Assembly: GCA_027622115.1 (NCBI GenBank)
Contig: JAQBZS010000430.1
Location: forward strand, 1 to 6,537
Source of the DNA: Planctomycetota bacterium
GTDB lineage: Bacteria; Planctomycetota; Planctomycetia; Planctomycetales; Planctomycetaceae
DNA length: 6,537 bases
Reading direction: 5' to 3'
Positions within the stretch are counted from its first letter, which is position 1, and each line of letters starts with the position of its first letter. The notes beneath the pieces were generated by a model that worked only from the letters and a program-made list of their open reading frames with translations, made no database searches and was not told the origin of the DNA. Below are positions 1 to 6,161 of the stretch, piece after piece. Both the position numbers and the translations under genes were made by a program.

Positions 1-928
1 CTGCAGCGCGAGCGACCTGCTCATCGCTACTCGAAAATGCAGCGACCAGAATCGACGCGGCCTCCGGGCCGACTTCGCCCAGTTGACGTGCTGCCGTCGT
101 TCTGTTCGTCTCGCTGCGTCTGTCATCAAGGAGTGCGATTCGCAAAGCGGGCAGATCAAGTCTTGTCGGACGATCGACTCCCGCCGTGAGAGCGGCCGCT
201 GGATCAATCTCGCGGAGCGCCTGTGCTGCTTCGAGCCGCAGCGTGTCCGTGTTCAACGCCGCCACAAGCTCGGGTACTGCCGACTTTCCAATCTGAACGA
301 CAGCTTTCAACGCGACGTCACGAACGACATTTGAGGCAAGAGCTTTTACGAGGTCGGGCACGGCCGGTTGAGCCACAGATCCCAGCTGCCCGAGTGCAAT
401 GGCAGAGTGAATTCTCACTCGATCCTCTGAGTCGGACAGGCCCGCGACGAGCGCACGAACCGTCTCGCCCCCGGCATCTGCCGCCGTAATCTGCCCCAGA
501 GATTTCGCAGCAGCGGCACGTTCGTAAAGATCGCTCGCACTGGTCAGCGTCACTGCCAGTTTCAAAACAGCCGGTGACGCGTCGTCGCCAATCTGCCCCA
601 GCGTGTAAGCCGCCTGAATTCGAGCTTCCGGAGAATCGGAGTCAAGTGCGGTCACAAGCAGCGGTACGGAGTGACTCTTCAACGACACCAGTGCACGCGA
701 TGCACCCAGCTGAAAGTTTGGGTCTCTCAGATATTCGATCAGTGCGGGAACGTCCTTGTCAGTCGGCGTGGAGAAAACGTCAGCTGCCGCAACAGGCAAA
801 GTTATCAGCAACACGACGGCACACATGACCACACGCAGTCGCGCGCCGCTTTGCGGCACGATAGTCCCGTTGTGGCTCGCTAAAAGGCGGCGTTTCGCGA
901 TTTCGGCGGTTCGACCCGGAAAGCTCAT
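1..928 (-). CDS. HEAT-repeat protein with N-terminal signal sequence (partial, 3' end outside window)
   Basis: The frame reads without a stop from the ATG at 928 to the window edge, giving 309 residues and no C-terminus. Residues 31-49 form a hydrophobic segment (LRVVMCAVVLLITLPVAAA) followed by AD, which fits a signal peptide or anchor, so the protein probably acts outside the cytoplasm. From about residue 58 the sequence is a series of ~30-residue helical-pair repeats ending in LGQIG (110-114), LGQI (144-147), LGQLG (179-183), QIG (212-214) and LGEVG (283-287), with alanine-rich A helices. This is the HEAT/PBS-lyase-like pattern of protein-binding solenoids; no catalytic motif is visible. 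The start codon overlaps the DUF1501 stop (ATGA), with GGAG 8 nt upstream (940-937), implying translational coupling. A GTG at 859-857 would give a shorter, more typical signal peptide (24-residue n-region removed) and cannot be excluded. The binding partner is unknown; a scaffold role for its operon partners is inference. Confidence 0.85.
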   Translation of the reverse strand, partial: MSFPGRTAEIAKRRLLASHNGTIVPQSGARLRVVMCAVVLLITLPVAAADVFSTPTDKDVPALIEYLRDPNFQLGASRALVSLKSHSVPLLVTALDSDSPEARIQAAYTLGQIGDDASPAVLKLAVTLTSASDLYERAAAAKSLGQITAADAGGETVRALVAGLSDSEDRVRIHSAIALGQLGSVAQPAVPDLVKALASNVVRDVALKAVVQIGKSAVPELVAALNTDTLRLEAAQALREIDPAAALTAGVDRPTRLDLPALRIALLDDRRSETNRTTAARQLGEVGPEAASILVAAFSSSDEQVARAA

Positions 929-2223
929 GACCAGAGCTCCGAGATCGGTGTTCCGTTTTGAACGATCATGACCGGTCGACCGTCGCGAGTGTGGTACTCG
1001 CGGTGAGGATCGATACCCAGCGCGTGATAGAAACTCGCAGCGGCATCATCGGGCGAGTAAGGATCTGTCGTGGGCTCGGAAGCCGTCCTGTCCGTCTCAC
1101 CGATAATATTTCCGCCTCGGATTCCGCAGCCGGCATAGACCATGCTCATCGCTCTGGCCCAGTGGTCGCGCCCGGCTCCCATGTCATTGATTTTTGGTGT
1201 GCGGCCAAACTCGCCCGTACACCAGACGATCGTGTTCTCCAGCAGGCCGCGATCGTGCAGGTCTGCGATCAGTGCAGCAAGTCCCTGATCCCACGGCGGA
1301 AGCAGAGTATTCTTCAGATCCGAGAAATTGTTCTGATGCGTGTCCCAGCCGCCGTTGTAAATCGACACGCACCGAGTGCCCGCCTCGACAAGTCGTCGCG
1401 CCAGCAGGCATGACTGCCCGAACGTGTTACGGCCGTATTTCTCTCGCAGTTCTGCCGGCTCGGCATCAATCTGGAACGCCTTGCGAACGGACGTCGATTG
1501 CAGGATCTCGAATGCCTGCTCGTACGAACGGTCCATCCCGGTCAGCTCGGCGTTCCGAACATCAGCGCCTGCAAAGGCCGTGTCGACGCGCGACAGCAAT
1601 CGACGCCGGGATTCGAGCTCTTCCAGTGTCGAACCTTCCGGAGTGGTCAGCGCCCGGACGCTGTAATCCTTGTTATTCGGATCGCCGAGCGCGGTGAAGG
1701 GTCCGTGAGCGACTCCCAGATAACCCGATGAGTACGGCGCGGAATTACTGCCGCCGCCAGGCAACAGCGCGTACGGGGGAATGCCTTTCGGTGCCTGATG
1801 CTCCCTGGCCACCACGGCTCCGTAGTCGGGGTATTCAAGCGACGGGATTTTGCGGTTGCCGGTCTGCAGATATCGCTGCCCCGGACTGTGCGCACCCTGA
1901 GAATGCGACACGCTGCGCAGTACCGTGAACTTGTCGACCTGCTTCGCGAGAAAGGGCATGTGTTCGCAGACTCGATAACCCGGCACGGTCGTTTCGATCG
2001 AGCCAAACTCACCCTTCATCTCACCGGCATCCGGCTTCAGATCCCAGGTGTCAATGTGCGATTGTCCTCCGGTGAGGAATATGAAGATCGCGTTGCGACC
2101 TTTCGTCAATGAGTCCTCCGCCGCATCGAGCCGCAGCATTCCAGGAAGGCTAAGGCCCAGACCTCGCAGCGCACCGATCTGCATTGCGCTTCTTCGTGTC
2201 ACACTTCGAGCTGATCTCGCCAT
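925..2223 (-). CDS. DUF1501 family protein, Tat-type leader
   Basis: This is a complete 432-residue protein of the DUF1501 family, which has a sulfatase/alkaline-phosphatase-like fold and is abundant in planctomycetes. The N-terminus carries an arginine pair (TRRSAMQIGA, R10-R11) followed by a moderately hydrophobic stretch to about residue 30, typical of the Tat leaders of this family, so export in folded form is likely. Family motifs are in order: GGQSHIDTWDLKP (52-64), GGWDTHQNN (291-299), GEFGRTPKIN (337-346) and GRDHW (351-355). Residues such as D58, D61, D294, H296, D353 and H354 are candidate metal or catalytic ligands by fold analogy, which is inference. The start is supported by AGGAG at 2236-2232, 8 nt upstream. 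It follows the DUF1549/DUF1553 gene by 46 nt, the usual pairing, and overlaps the HEAT gene by 4 nt. The length is normal and no key motif is missing. The substrate is unknown; the family is often annotated only as 'DUF1501' or 'sulfatase-like'. Confidence 0.93.
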   Translation of the reverse strand: MARSARSVTRRSAMQIGALRGLGLSLPGMLRLDAAEDSLTKGRNAIFIFLTGGQSHIDTWDLKPDAGEMKGEFGSIETTVPGYRVCEHMPFLAKQVDKFTVLRSVSHSQGAHSPGQRYLQTGNRKIPSLEYPDYGAVVAREHQAPKGIPPYALLPGGGSNSAPYSSGYLGVAHGPFTALGDPNNKDYSVRALTTPEGSTLEELESRRRLLSRVDTAFAGADVRNAELTGMDRSYEQAFEILQSTSVRKAFQIDAEPAELREKYGRNTFGQSCLLARRLVEAGTRCVSIYNGGWDTHQNNFSDLKNTLLPPWDQGLAALIADLHDRGLLENTIVWCTGEFGRTPKINDMGAGRDHWARAMSMVYAGCGIRGGNIIGETDRTASEPTTDPYSPDDAAASFYHALGIDPHREYHTRDGRPVMIVQNGTPISELWS

Positions 2224-2231
2224 GTCTAGAA

Positions 2232-2236
2232 CTCCT
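2232..2236 (-). promoter_or_regulatory. Shine-Dalgarno AGGAG for the DUF1501 gene
   Basis: AGGAG lies 8 nt upstream of the ATG at 2223 and fixes that start. The 46-base gap to the upstream stop also holds a 5-bp hairpin (2256-2268, loop TTG) without a T-run, so there is no sign of termination between the two genes. Confidence 0.75.
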
Positions 2237-2269
2237 GATTTGCACTCAGGCAGCGTGTGGTTGCCACAT

Positions 2270-4726
2270 TTATCGAATAAACAGGAACTCGCGTACGTTA
2301 AGCAGACTCCAGAGAACGTCCCTCATTCCGGATTCACGGGATTGTGCCTGGGCAACGTGTTCCATCTGGATCTGTCTCTCATCGTCGGTTGGAATCCGGG
2401 ACAACGCAGCCAGATAGAGTTCCTCAATGACTTTTCCATCATCGGCCGTTGACTGCAGCAATTTCGTTAAACGACCTTTGGGATCGCTCAACTTCGAAAT
2501 GACTTCTGCATCGTTCACCAGATACAGTGCCTGCGCAACGGATGGTTCGTTGGATCGCTCACAGTCGCAGGTTTTCTCGCGAGCAGGCCGGCCGAAGATT
2601 TCCATCGGATAGCCGGATCGATTGAGTGAGTACCGCACGGGGGGACTTGCCTGACCGATCGCTCGCTGAGGTCGATCCGCCGGGAGTCGACCGTAATCCG
2701 CGGCGACGCCCGTTACCTGAGAAATCGCATCCATTAGAACTTCGGCCGGCATTCGTCGCAGTCGGGCGTGTGAAAAGTTGCGATTGTCGATCCGGTTGGA
2801 ATCATTCGGCCGCCACGACAGCTGATAAGTGCGGCTGTTGAGAATCGTCCGGTGCAGGTGCTTCAGATCAAAACCGTGTTCCCGGAAATCTGACGCCAGC
2901 CAATCAAGCAATTGTGGATTCGACGGCGGGTTTCCAAGATTGAAATCGTCCGGCGGGTCGACAATGCCGACTCCGAAGTATGCAGCCCAGATTCGATTCA
3001 CGATGGATGGCGCGAAGTAAGGATTCTCCGGAGCCCGCATCCACTCCCACAAAGCGACGCGAGGATCGGGACCACCTTCTTCATAAGTCAGGACGTCACC
3101 GCCCAGGATCTTCGGTGGAGTGTTTTTGATGATGCTCGCATAGCGCCACAGCACGCCCGCCTGAACGTCCTCATCGCCGTATCCTCTCGGAAGCGATTTT
3201 TCTTCCTTGCCGGTTTTCGGATCGCAGAACCGAGTCAGCATGAAGATTGATTTGAAGCCTTCGAAGTCTTTCTGCGTCCACCGATCGAACGGATGATTGT
3301 GGCACTGAGCACACTCCAGTCGCAGGCCGAGAAATGAATTGGCCGTCTGCAGCACCAGCGTGTCCGGACTGCGGCGTTCCACGTTGATCCAATACAGGTC
3401 CAGCGTTCTTCGTTTCGCGTAAGTGCCGTCATCGTAGTTGTAACGACCGGATATGTTGTGCTTGACCTGGCGAGCCTCGGCGAGGAACTCTTCACGCGAC
3501 CGTCCTTCCAGACTCGTCGCACAAACGAAGCCATACACGAACTCGTCGTACGGCATGTTGTGAGTCAGCTTGTCCTCAATCCACTGCTGCCAGACCCAGT
3601 TCCACTGCTGAGGGTTGCGGGAAATGTACTTCGAATTGCCGGTCCAGTCGGAAAACTTCATGCCCCAATACATGGCGTATTCAGGCCGGTCGAGCAATTC
3701 ATCGATCAGCCTCGCTCGTTTCTCCGGATCGCGATCACGAAGAAAGTGACGAGTCTCGTCAGCCGTCGGCAGCGTGCCGATGACATCGACGTAAGCCCTC
3801 CGTAGAAAGTCGTCATCGTCACTCAGGTTCGACGGATGAATGTTGAGCTTCCTCAATTTGCCGGCGACAAACTCATCAACCCGATTGTGGAGCGGAAACG
3901 GCGGGAAGATCTCTCCGTCGCCAGGAACCGGCACGAGCACCTGCACACTGGCAACACCGCCGGAATATTGAGCAATGATCGCCGTGTCACCTGTCAGACC
4001 GGCTTTCACCTCACCGTCGACAGAGACCGCCGCAATGCCGTCGTCGTTGCTGGAAAAAGTTGTGAGGCACGTCACGTCTTCAACCGTCCCGTCGTCGAAC
4101 CACGCCATTGCCCGCACGGCCTGTGGTTTGTCTGACTGAGCAAAGACCAGCTCGGACGGCTGCAATTCGAATCGCACCAGCTTTGATTCCCTGGCGGATT
4201 CGAACTGACCACCACCGGCCACCCATTGCCGCAGGACGTTGTACTGCCAGCTGTCGGTTTTCATTCGCTGGCCGCCCTCGTGGTCATCGGTAGAGGTCGG
4301 CTTGCGTAAGAACAGACTGTCGACGGGAGATTTGAGATTGATTCGCGGTCCTTCTCCCGAACTCAGTTCGTCAGTTTCCAGCAGCTCCTTCTGATCGAGA
4401 TCCGGTTCGAAGCCAAACAGACTGAGTCGAAAACCGCTCTGCCCTTGAAACGAGCCGTGACAGTTGCGCATGTTGCAGCCGAGCTTCGAAAACAGAGGCA
4501 CCACATGACGACGGAATTCGGGCGTTTCCGTTACCTTCGCATCACGCCAGCGATCGCTGGCAACGGCGATCGCTGTTTCTGCAGCCAGCGATCGGTCAGG
4601 AGGCAACAAGAGAATCGGAAGCAGAAACGCGATGCACGCGCGCACGCATCCTTCTCGAAATGAGCGAGTGCAGGACAGGCGAGAAGCCAGACTGAGCGGT
4701 TTGGTGACCATGTTCGATTCGATCAT
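2270..4726 (-). CDS. DUF1549/DUF1553 protein with cytochrome-c-like and BIG2 domains
   Basis: This complete 818-residue protein has the planctomycete PSCyt2/PSD1 architecture. Residues 1-49 are a long, basic n-region followed by a hydrophobic core (CIAFLLPILLLPP, 31-43) and a likely cleavage after SLAA, so it is exported. Residues ~70-175 form the N-terminal cytochrome-like domain with a CX4CH motif (C84, C89, H90, in GCNMRNCHG). Residues ~186-266 resemble a bacterial Ig-like BIG2 domain (FDDGTVEDVT, then VDGEVKAGLTGDTAIIAQY). DUF1549 spans ~281-485 and ends with ECAQCHNHPFDRW, a CXXCH (C472, C475, H476). DUF1553 spans ~550-805 with NRIWAAYFGVGIVDPPDDF, LHRTILNSRTYQ and the conserved CDCERSNEPSVAQAL (from C720). 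Heme attachment is plausible from the motifs but not proven. AGGAGA at 4741-4736, 9 nt upstream, supports the start at 4726. It sits before a DUF1501 gene, the common pairing. A role in polysaccharide or sulfated-glycan use is often proposed for such loci; here that is inference only. Confidence 0.93.
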   Translation of the reverse strand: MIESNMVTKPLSLASRLSCTRSFREGCVRACIAFLLPILLLPPDRSLAAETAIAVASDRWRDAKVTETPEFRRHVVPLFSKLGCNMRNCHGSFQGQSGFRLSLFGFEPDLDQKELLETDELSSGEGPRINLKSPVDSLFLRKPTSTDDHEGGQRMKTDSWQYNVLRQWVAGGGQFESARESKLVRFELQPSELVFAQSDKPQAVRAMAWFDDGTVEDVTCLTTFSSNDDGIAAVSVDGEVKAGLTGDTAIIAQYSGGVASVQVLVPVPGDGEIFPPFPLHNRVDEFVAGKLRKLNIHPSNLSDDDDFLRRAYVDVIGTLPTADETRHFLRDRDPEKRARLIDELLDRPEYAMYWGMKFSDWTGNSKYISRNPQQWNWVWQQWIEDKLTHNMPYDEFVYGFVCATSLEGRSREEFLAEARQVKHNISGRYNYDDGTYAKRRTLDLYWINVERRSPDTLVLQTANSFLGLRLECAQCHNHPFDRWTQKDFEGFKSIFMLTRFCDPKTGKEEKSLPRGYGDEDVQAGVLWRYASIIKNTPPKILGGDVLTYEEGGPDPRVALWEWMRAPENPYFAPSIVNRIWAAYFGVGIVDPPDDFNLGNPPSNPQLLDWLASDFREHGFDLKHLHRTILNSRTYQLSWRPNDSNRIDNRNFSHARLRRMPAEVLMDAISQVTGVAADYGRLPADRPQRAIGQASPPVRYSLNRSGYPMEIFGRPAREKTCDCERSNEPSVAQALYLVNDAEVISKLSDPKGRLTKLLQSTADDGKVIEELYLAALSRIPTDDERQIQMEHVAQAQSRESGMRDVLWSLLNVREFLFIR

Positions 4727-4803
4727 CAGGCGAAGTCTCCTGGCTTCAGATCGCCGAGCTGAACACTGTCGGCGTCACTGGTCCGTTGCAGGCGTGATTT
4801 CAT
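4726..4803 (-). CDS. Putative 25-residue small protein or leader peptide
   Basis: A short ORF starts with ATG (4803) 9 nt after the WD40 stop. AGGGGA (4814-4809) stands 5 nt upstream and partly uses the WD40 stop codon. The product begins MKSRLQRTSD, ends LGDLKPGDFA and is hydrophilic, with no membrane segment or cysteine. Its TGA overlaps the ATG of the DUF1549/DUF1553 gene as TGATG, a classic termination-reinitiation arrangement, and the Shine-Dalgarno of that gene lies inside this ORF. It fills almost the entire intercistronic gap. I recognise no family. It could be a real small protein, a leader that sets translation of the downstream gene, or a chance ORF; in 78 bases coding statistics are weak. 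Confidence 0.45.
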   Translation of the reverse strand: MKSRLQRTSDADSVQLGDLKPGDFA

Positions 4804-4812
4804 TGCTTTCCC

Positions 4813-5997
4813 CTACAGCTTCCAGACGTGAATCATCCCGGCAATGTCAGCCGCCGCGACAAACTTCTCGTCGGGAGAAATCGCGATGCCGTAGAACCAG
4901 TCTTTGAACTGCCCGCCGCGGGTCTTCCCGAGAGTCGCAATTTCTTTGCCGTCCGCAACCTGACAGACTCGAATGACGGTATCGCGACCGCTCGACAGCA
5001 CGAGCTTGCCGTCCGCTGAGAACCGGACGTCGCACGCCCCGGATTGATGACCGGACACCGTTCGTTCGATTTTCCCGCTCTCAACATTCACCACGTGGAT
5101 CTGGCCTTTGTCCGTTTCTCCACCCTGTCCGACGGCCAGCAGGGTTCCGTCGGGAGAAAATCGGGCACACACGAGCCCTCGATTTATCAGCTTGCCCCAC
5201 TCCTGGCCATAACCGTACGAGTCGACTCGATCTTCGTCCTTCACTTTCGGCGTCCAGACTTTCAGCAGGTCGAGTGTCATTTGTCCTTTTTCGACATCCC
5301 ACAGCCGAGCCTGCGCGGCGGGAACGTCGAAGCTGCTGCGGCGTCCGGCGAACTCACCGACGAAGGCAGTCCTGCCGTCCGGACTGAGTGCCGCGGAAGT
5401 TACCCAGACTCGCTGGTATCCGTGCCAGCTGGCGACCTGCTTTTTCGTCTGCAGATCCCACACGATCGTCAGGCACGTGTCGTCACCACTGATCAACCGC
5501 CGCCCGTCAGCGCTGATCCCAAGTGCCTTGATCCAGTCTTTGTGACCTTCGAGCGTGTGCAAACTGCCGACCGTCTCCACGGTGGCGCCAGGAGCTTCCA
5601 GAATCGCTTTCTTCTCAGCGGCTGATTTGCGATTGGAGAGTCGCTCCCGCGCTGGTTTGTCGAGGACCACTTCGCCTTGGCCAGTCGCCTTCGCATTGAC
5701 GTCCCAGATACGAATCGTGCGATCCAGGCTCGACGAAATCAGTGTTTTCCCATCGTCCGTCGCGATGAGATGCGTGATTCCGTTCTCGTGACCGACGAGC
5801 TGCCTGACTGGAGTTGCATCCGGTGGAGTGTCTTTTTCCTGACTTTCCGGCGGCGATTCTGGCAGATCCCAGACAAAGATCCGCCCATCACGACTGCCAG
5901 CCGCAAGCATCCGACTTGACCCGAGAAACGCGACCGAAGTCGGCCAGTCCCCGTCAAACGAGAGCTGCCACGTGTGAGCGGGTTTGCTGAATTCCAT
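4813..5997 (-). CDS. WD40-repeat seven-bladed beta-propeller protein
   Basis: The protein has 394 residues and is essentially all WD40 repeat. Blade-closing motifs are FVWDL (41-45), IRIWDV (95-100), TIVWDL (177-182), ARLWDV (230-235), IHVVNV (299-304), IRVCQV (342-347) and IHVWKL (389-394), which makes seven blades and a closed propeller. GH dipeptides occur at 69-70, 151-152 and 316-317, and SPDG/SADG turns at 162-165, 205-208, 281-284 and 327-330. Two insertions interrupt the regular spacing: 101-145, charged and likely helical, and 236-272. There is no signal peptide or membrane segment, so it is predicted to be cytoplasmic, unlike its neighbours. The frame has a TAA five codons before the ATG; the only other start is TTG at 6003, which directly abuts the GGAAA element and is therefore less likely. 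It is the first gene of the inferred operon. Such propellers usually bind proteins; the partner is unknown and no enzymatic domain is present. Confidence 0.9.
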   Translation of the reverse strand: MEFSKPAHTWQLSFDGDWPTSVAFLGSSRMLAAGSRDGRIFVWDLPESPPESQEKDTPPDATPVRQLVGHENGITHLIATDDGKTLISSSLDRTIRIWDVNAKATGQGEVVLDKPARERLSNRKSAAEKKAILEAPGATVETVGSLHTLEGHKDWIKALGISADGRRLISGDDTCLTIVWDLQTKKQVASWHGYQRVWVTSAALSPDGRTAFVGEFAGRRSSFDVPAAQARLWDVEKGQMTLDLLKVWTPKVKDEDRVDSYGYGQEWGKLINRGLVCARFSPDGTLLAVGQGGETDKGQIHVVNVESGKIERTVSGHQSGACDVRFSADGKLVLSSGRDTVIRVCQVADGKEIATLGKTRGGQFKDWFYGIAISPDEKFVAAADIAGMIHVWKL

Positions 5998-6003
5998 GAT
6001 CAA

Positions 6004-6008
6004 TTTCC
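6004..6008 (-). promoter_or_regulatory. Weak Shine-Dalgarno GGAAA that decides the WD40 start
   Basis: GGAAA lies 6 nt before the ATG at 5997 but has no spacing from the alternative TTG at 6003, and an in-frame TAA (6011-6013 complement) stands just upstream. The ATG is therefore preferred, shortening the longest frame by two codons. Confidence 0.5.
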
Positions 6009-6031
6009 GTTAATAGCCCGTCCAACAACAC

Positions 6032-6123
6032 GTAGGCCGGACCGAGGAGCAAAGCGACGACGTTCCGGCACGGGCAGTTTCACAGGAGGATGCCGGAGCT
6101 TCGCTTCGCTTGATCCGGCCTAC
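6032..6123. repeat. REPIN-like pair of inverted REP palindromes
   Basis: Two related units face each other. The left unit (6032-6069) starts GTAGGCCGGA and ends TTCCGGC; the right unit (6091-6123), read on the minus strand, also starts GTAGGCCGGA and ends CTCCGGC. Each unit is a GTAG tetranucleotide followed by an imperfect palindrome with a GCCGGA/TCCGGC stem and an AGCGAAGCGA-type purine-rich loop. Between them are about 21 bases. A GTAG-headed palindrome is the definition of a REP sequence, and two in inverted orientation form a REPIN, a non-autonomous element mobilised by RAYT (IS200/IS605-like Y1) transposases. The ATCCGGCCTAC end also resembles the classical enterobacterial REP. No RAYT gene is in the window. 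The whole region could fold into one large imperfect cruciform or RNA hairpin. Confidence 0.7.
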
Positions 6124-6136
6124 TTTGATTGTGTTC

Positions 6137-6157
6137 AAAAGGCAGTCAGAACTGCCT
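6137..6157 (-). terminator. Probable intrinsic terminator after the DUF1501 fragment
   Basis: On the minus strand a perfect 7-bp stem (AGGCAGT / ACTGCCT) with a TCTG tetraloop starts 4 nt after the TGA at 6164-6162, and its 3' arm runs into TTTT (6140-6137). Position and shape fit a rho-independent terminator, but the T-run is short, so efficiency may be modest. On the plus strand the stem is followed by GATG, so it should act only in the minus direction. Confidence 0.55.
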
Positions 6158-6161
6158 GATG

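Larger units (their letters stand above)
5998..6161. other. Intergenic region between the DUF1501 fragment and the WD40 gene
   Basis: These 164 bases are the only sizeable non-coding stretch in the window. They contain a terminator-like hairpin next to the DUF1501 stop, then a pair of inverted REP-like palindromes, then about 30 bases before the WD40 start. A promoter for the WD40 operon is expected here if the terminator works. TATTAA (complement of 6009-6014) could be a poor -10 element, but no matching -35 box lies at the right distance, so no promoter is called. Confidence 0.7.

Noticed and set aside
83..489. Plus-strand frames of 83 and 88 codons at the left edge
   Set aside because: The minus strand in this stretch encodes a continuous HEAT-repeat solenoid; the plus frames show arginine-rich composition typical of shadows.
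958..1697. Overlapping plus-strand frames of 151 and 167 codons opposite the DUF1501 gene
   Set aside because: Their translations are rich in arginine, serine and proline without domains, and the minus strand carries all DUF1501 motifs in one intact frame.
2256..2268. TGTGG/CCACA hairpin between the DUF1549/DUF1553 and DUF1501 genes
   Set aside because: The stem is only 5 bp and no T-run follows on the minus strand, so it does not support a terminator; the genes are better read as co-transcribed.
5044..5625. 193-codon plus-strand open frame antisense to the WD40 gene
   Set aside because: It is the longest plus-strand frame here but has no recognisable domain or plausible Shine-Dalgarno and lies fully inside a well-supported seven-blade WD40 gene; GC-rich antisense frames of this length are common.
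6009..6014. TATTAA as a -10 promoter box for the WD40 operon
   Set aside because: It matches the consensus only partly and no TTGACA-like box lies 16-18 bases upstream; it also sits within a few bases of the ribosome binding site, leaving almost no 5' leader.
5974..6159. Plus-strand 61-codon frame across the intergenic region
   Set aside because: It runs through the REP palindromes and the terminator hairpin, has no family signature and its composition follows the repeat sequence.
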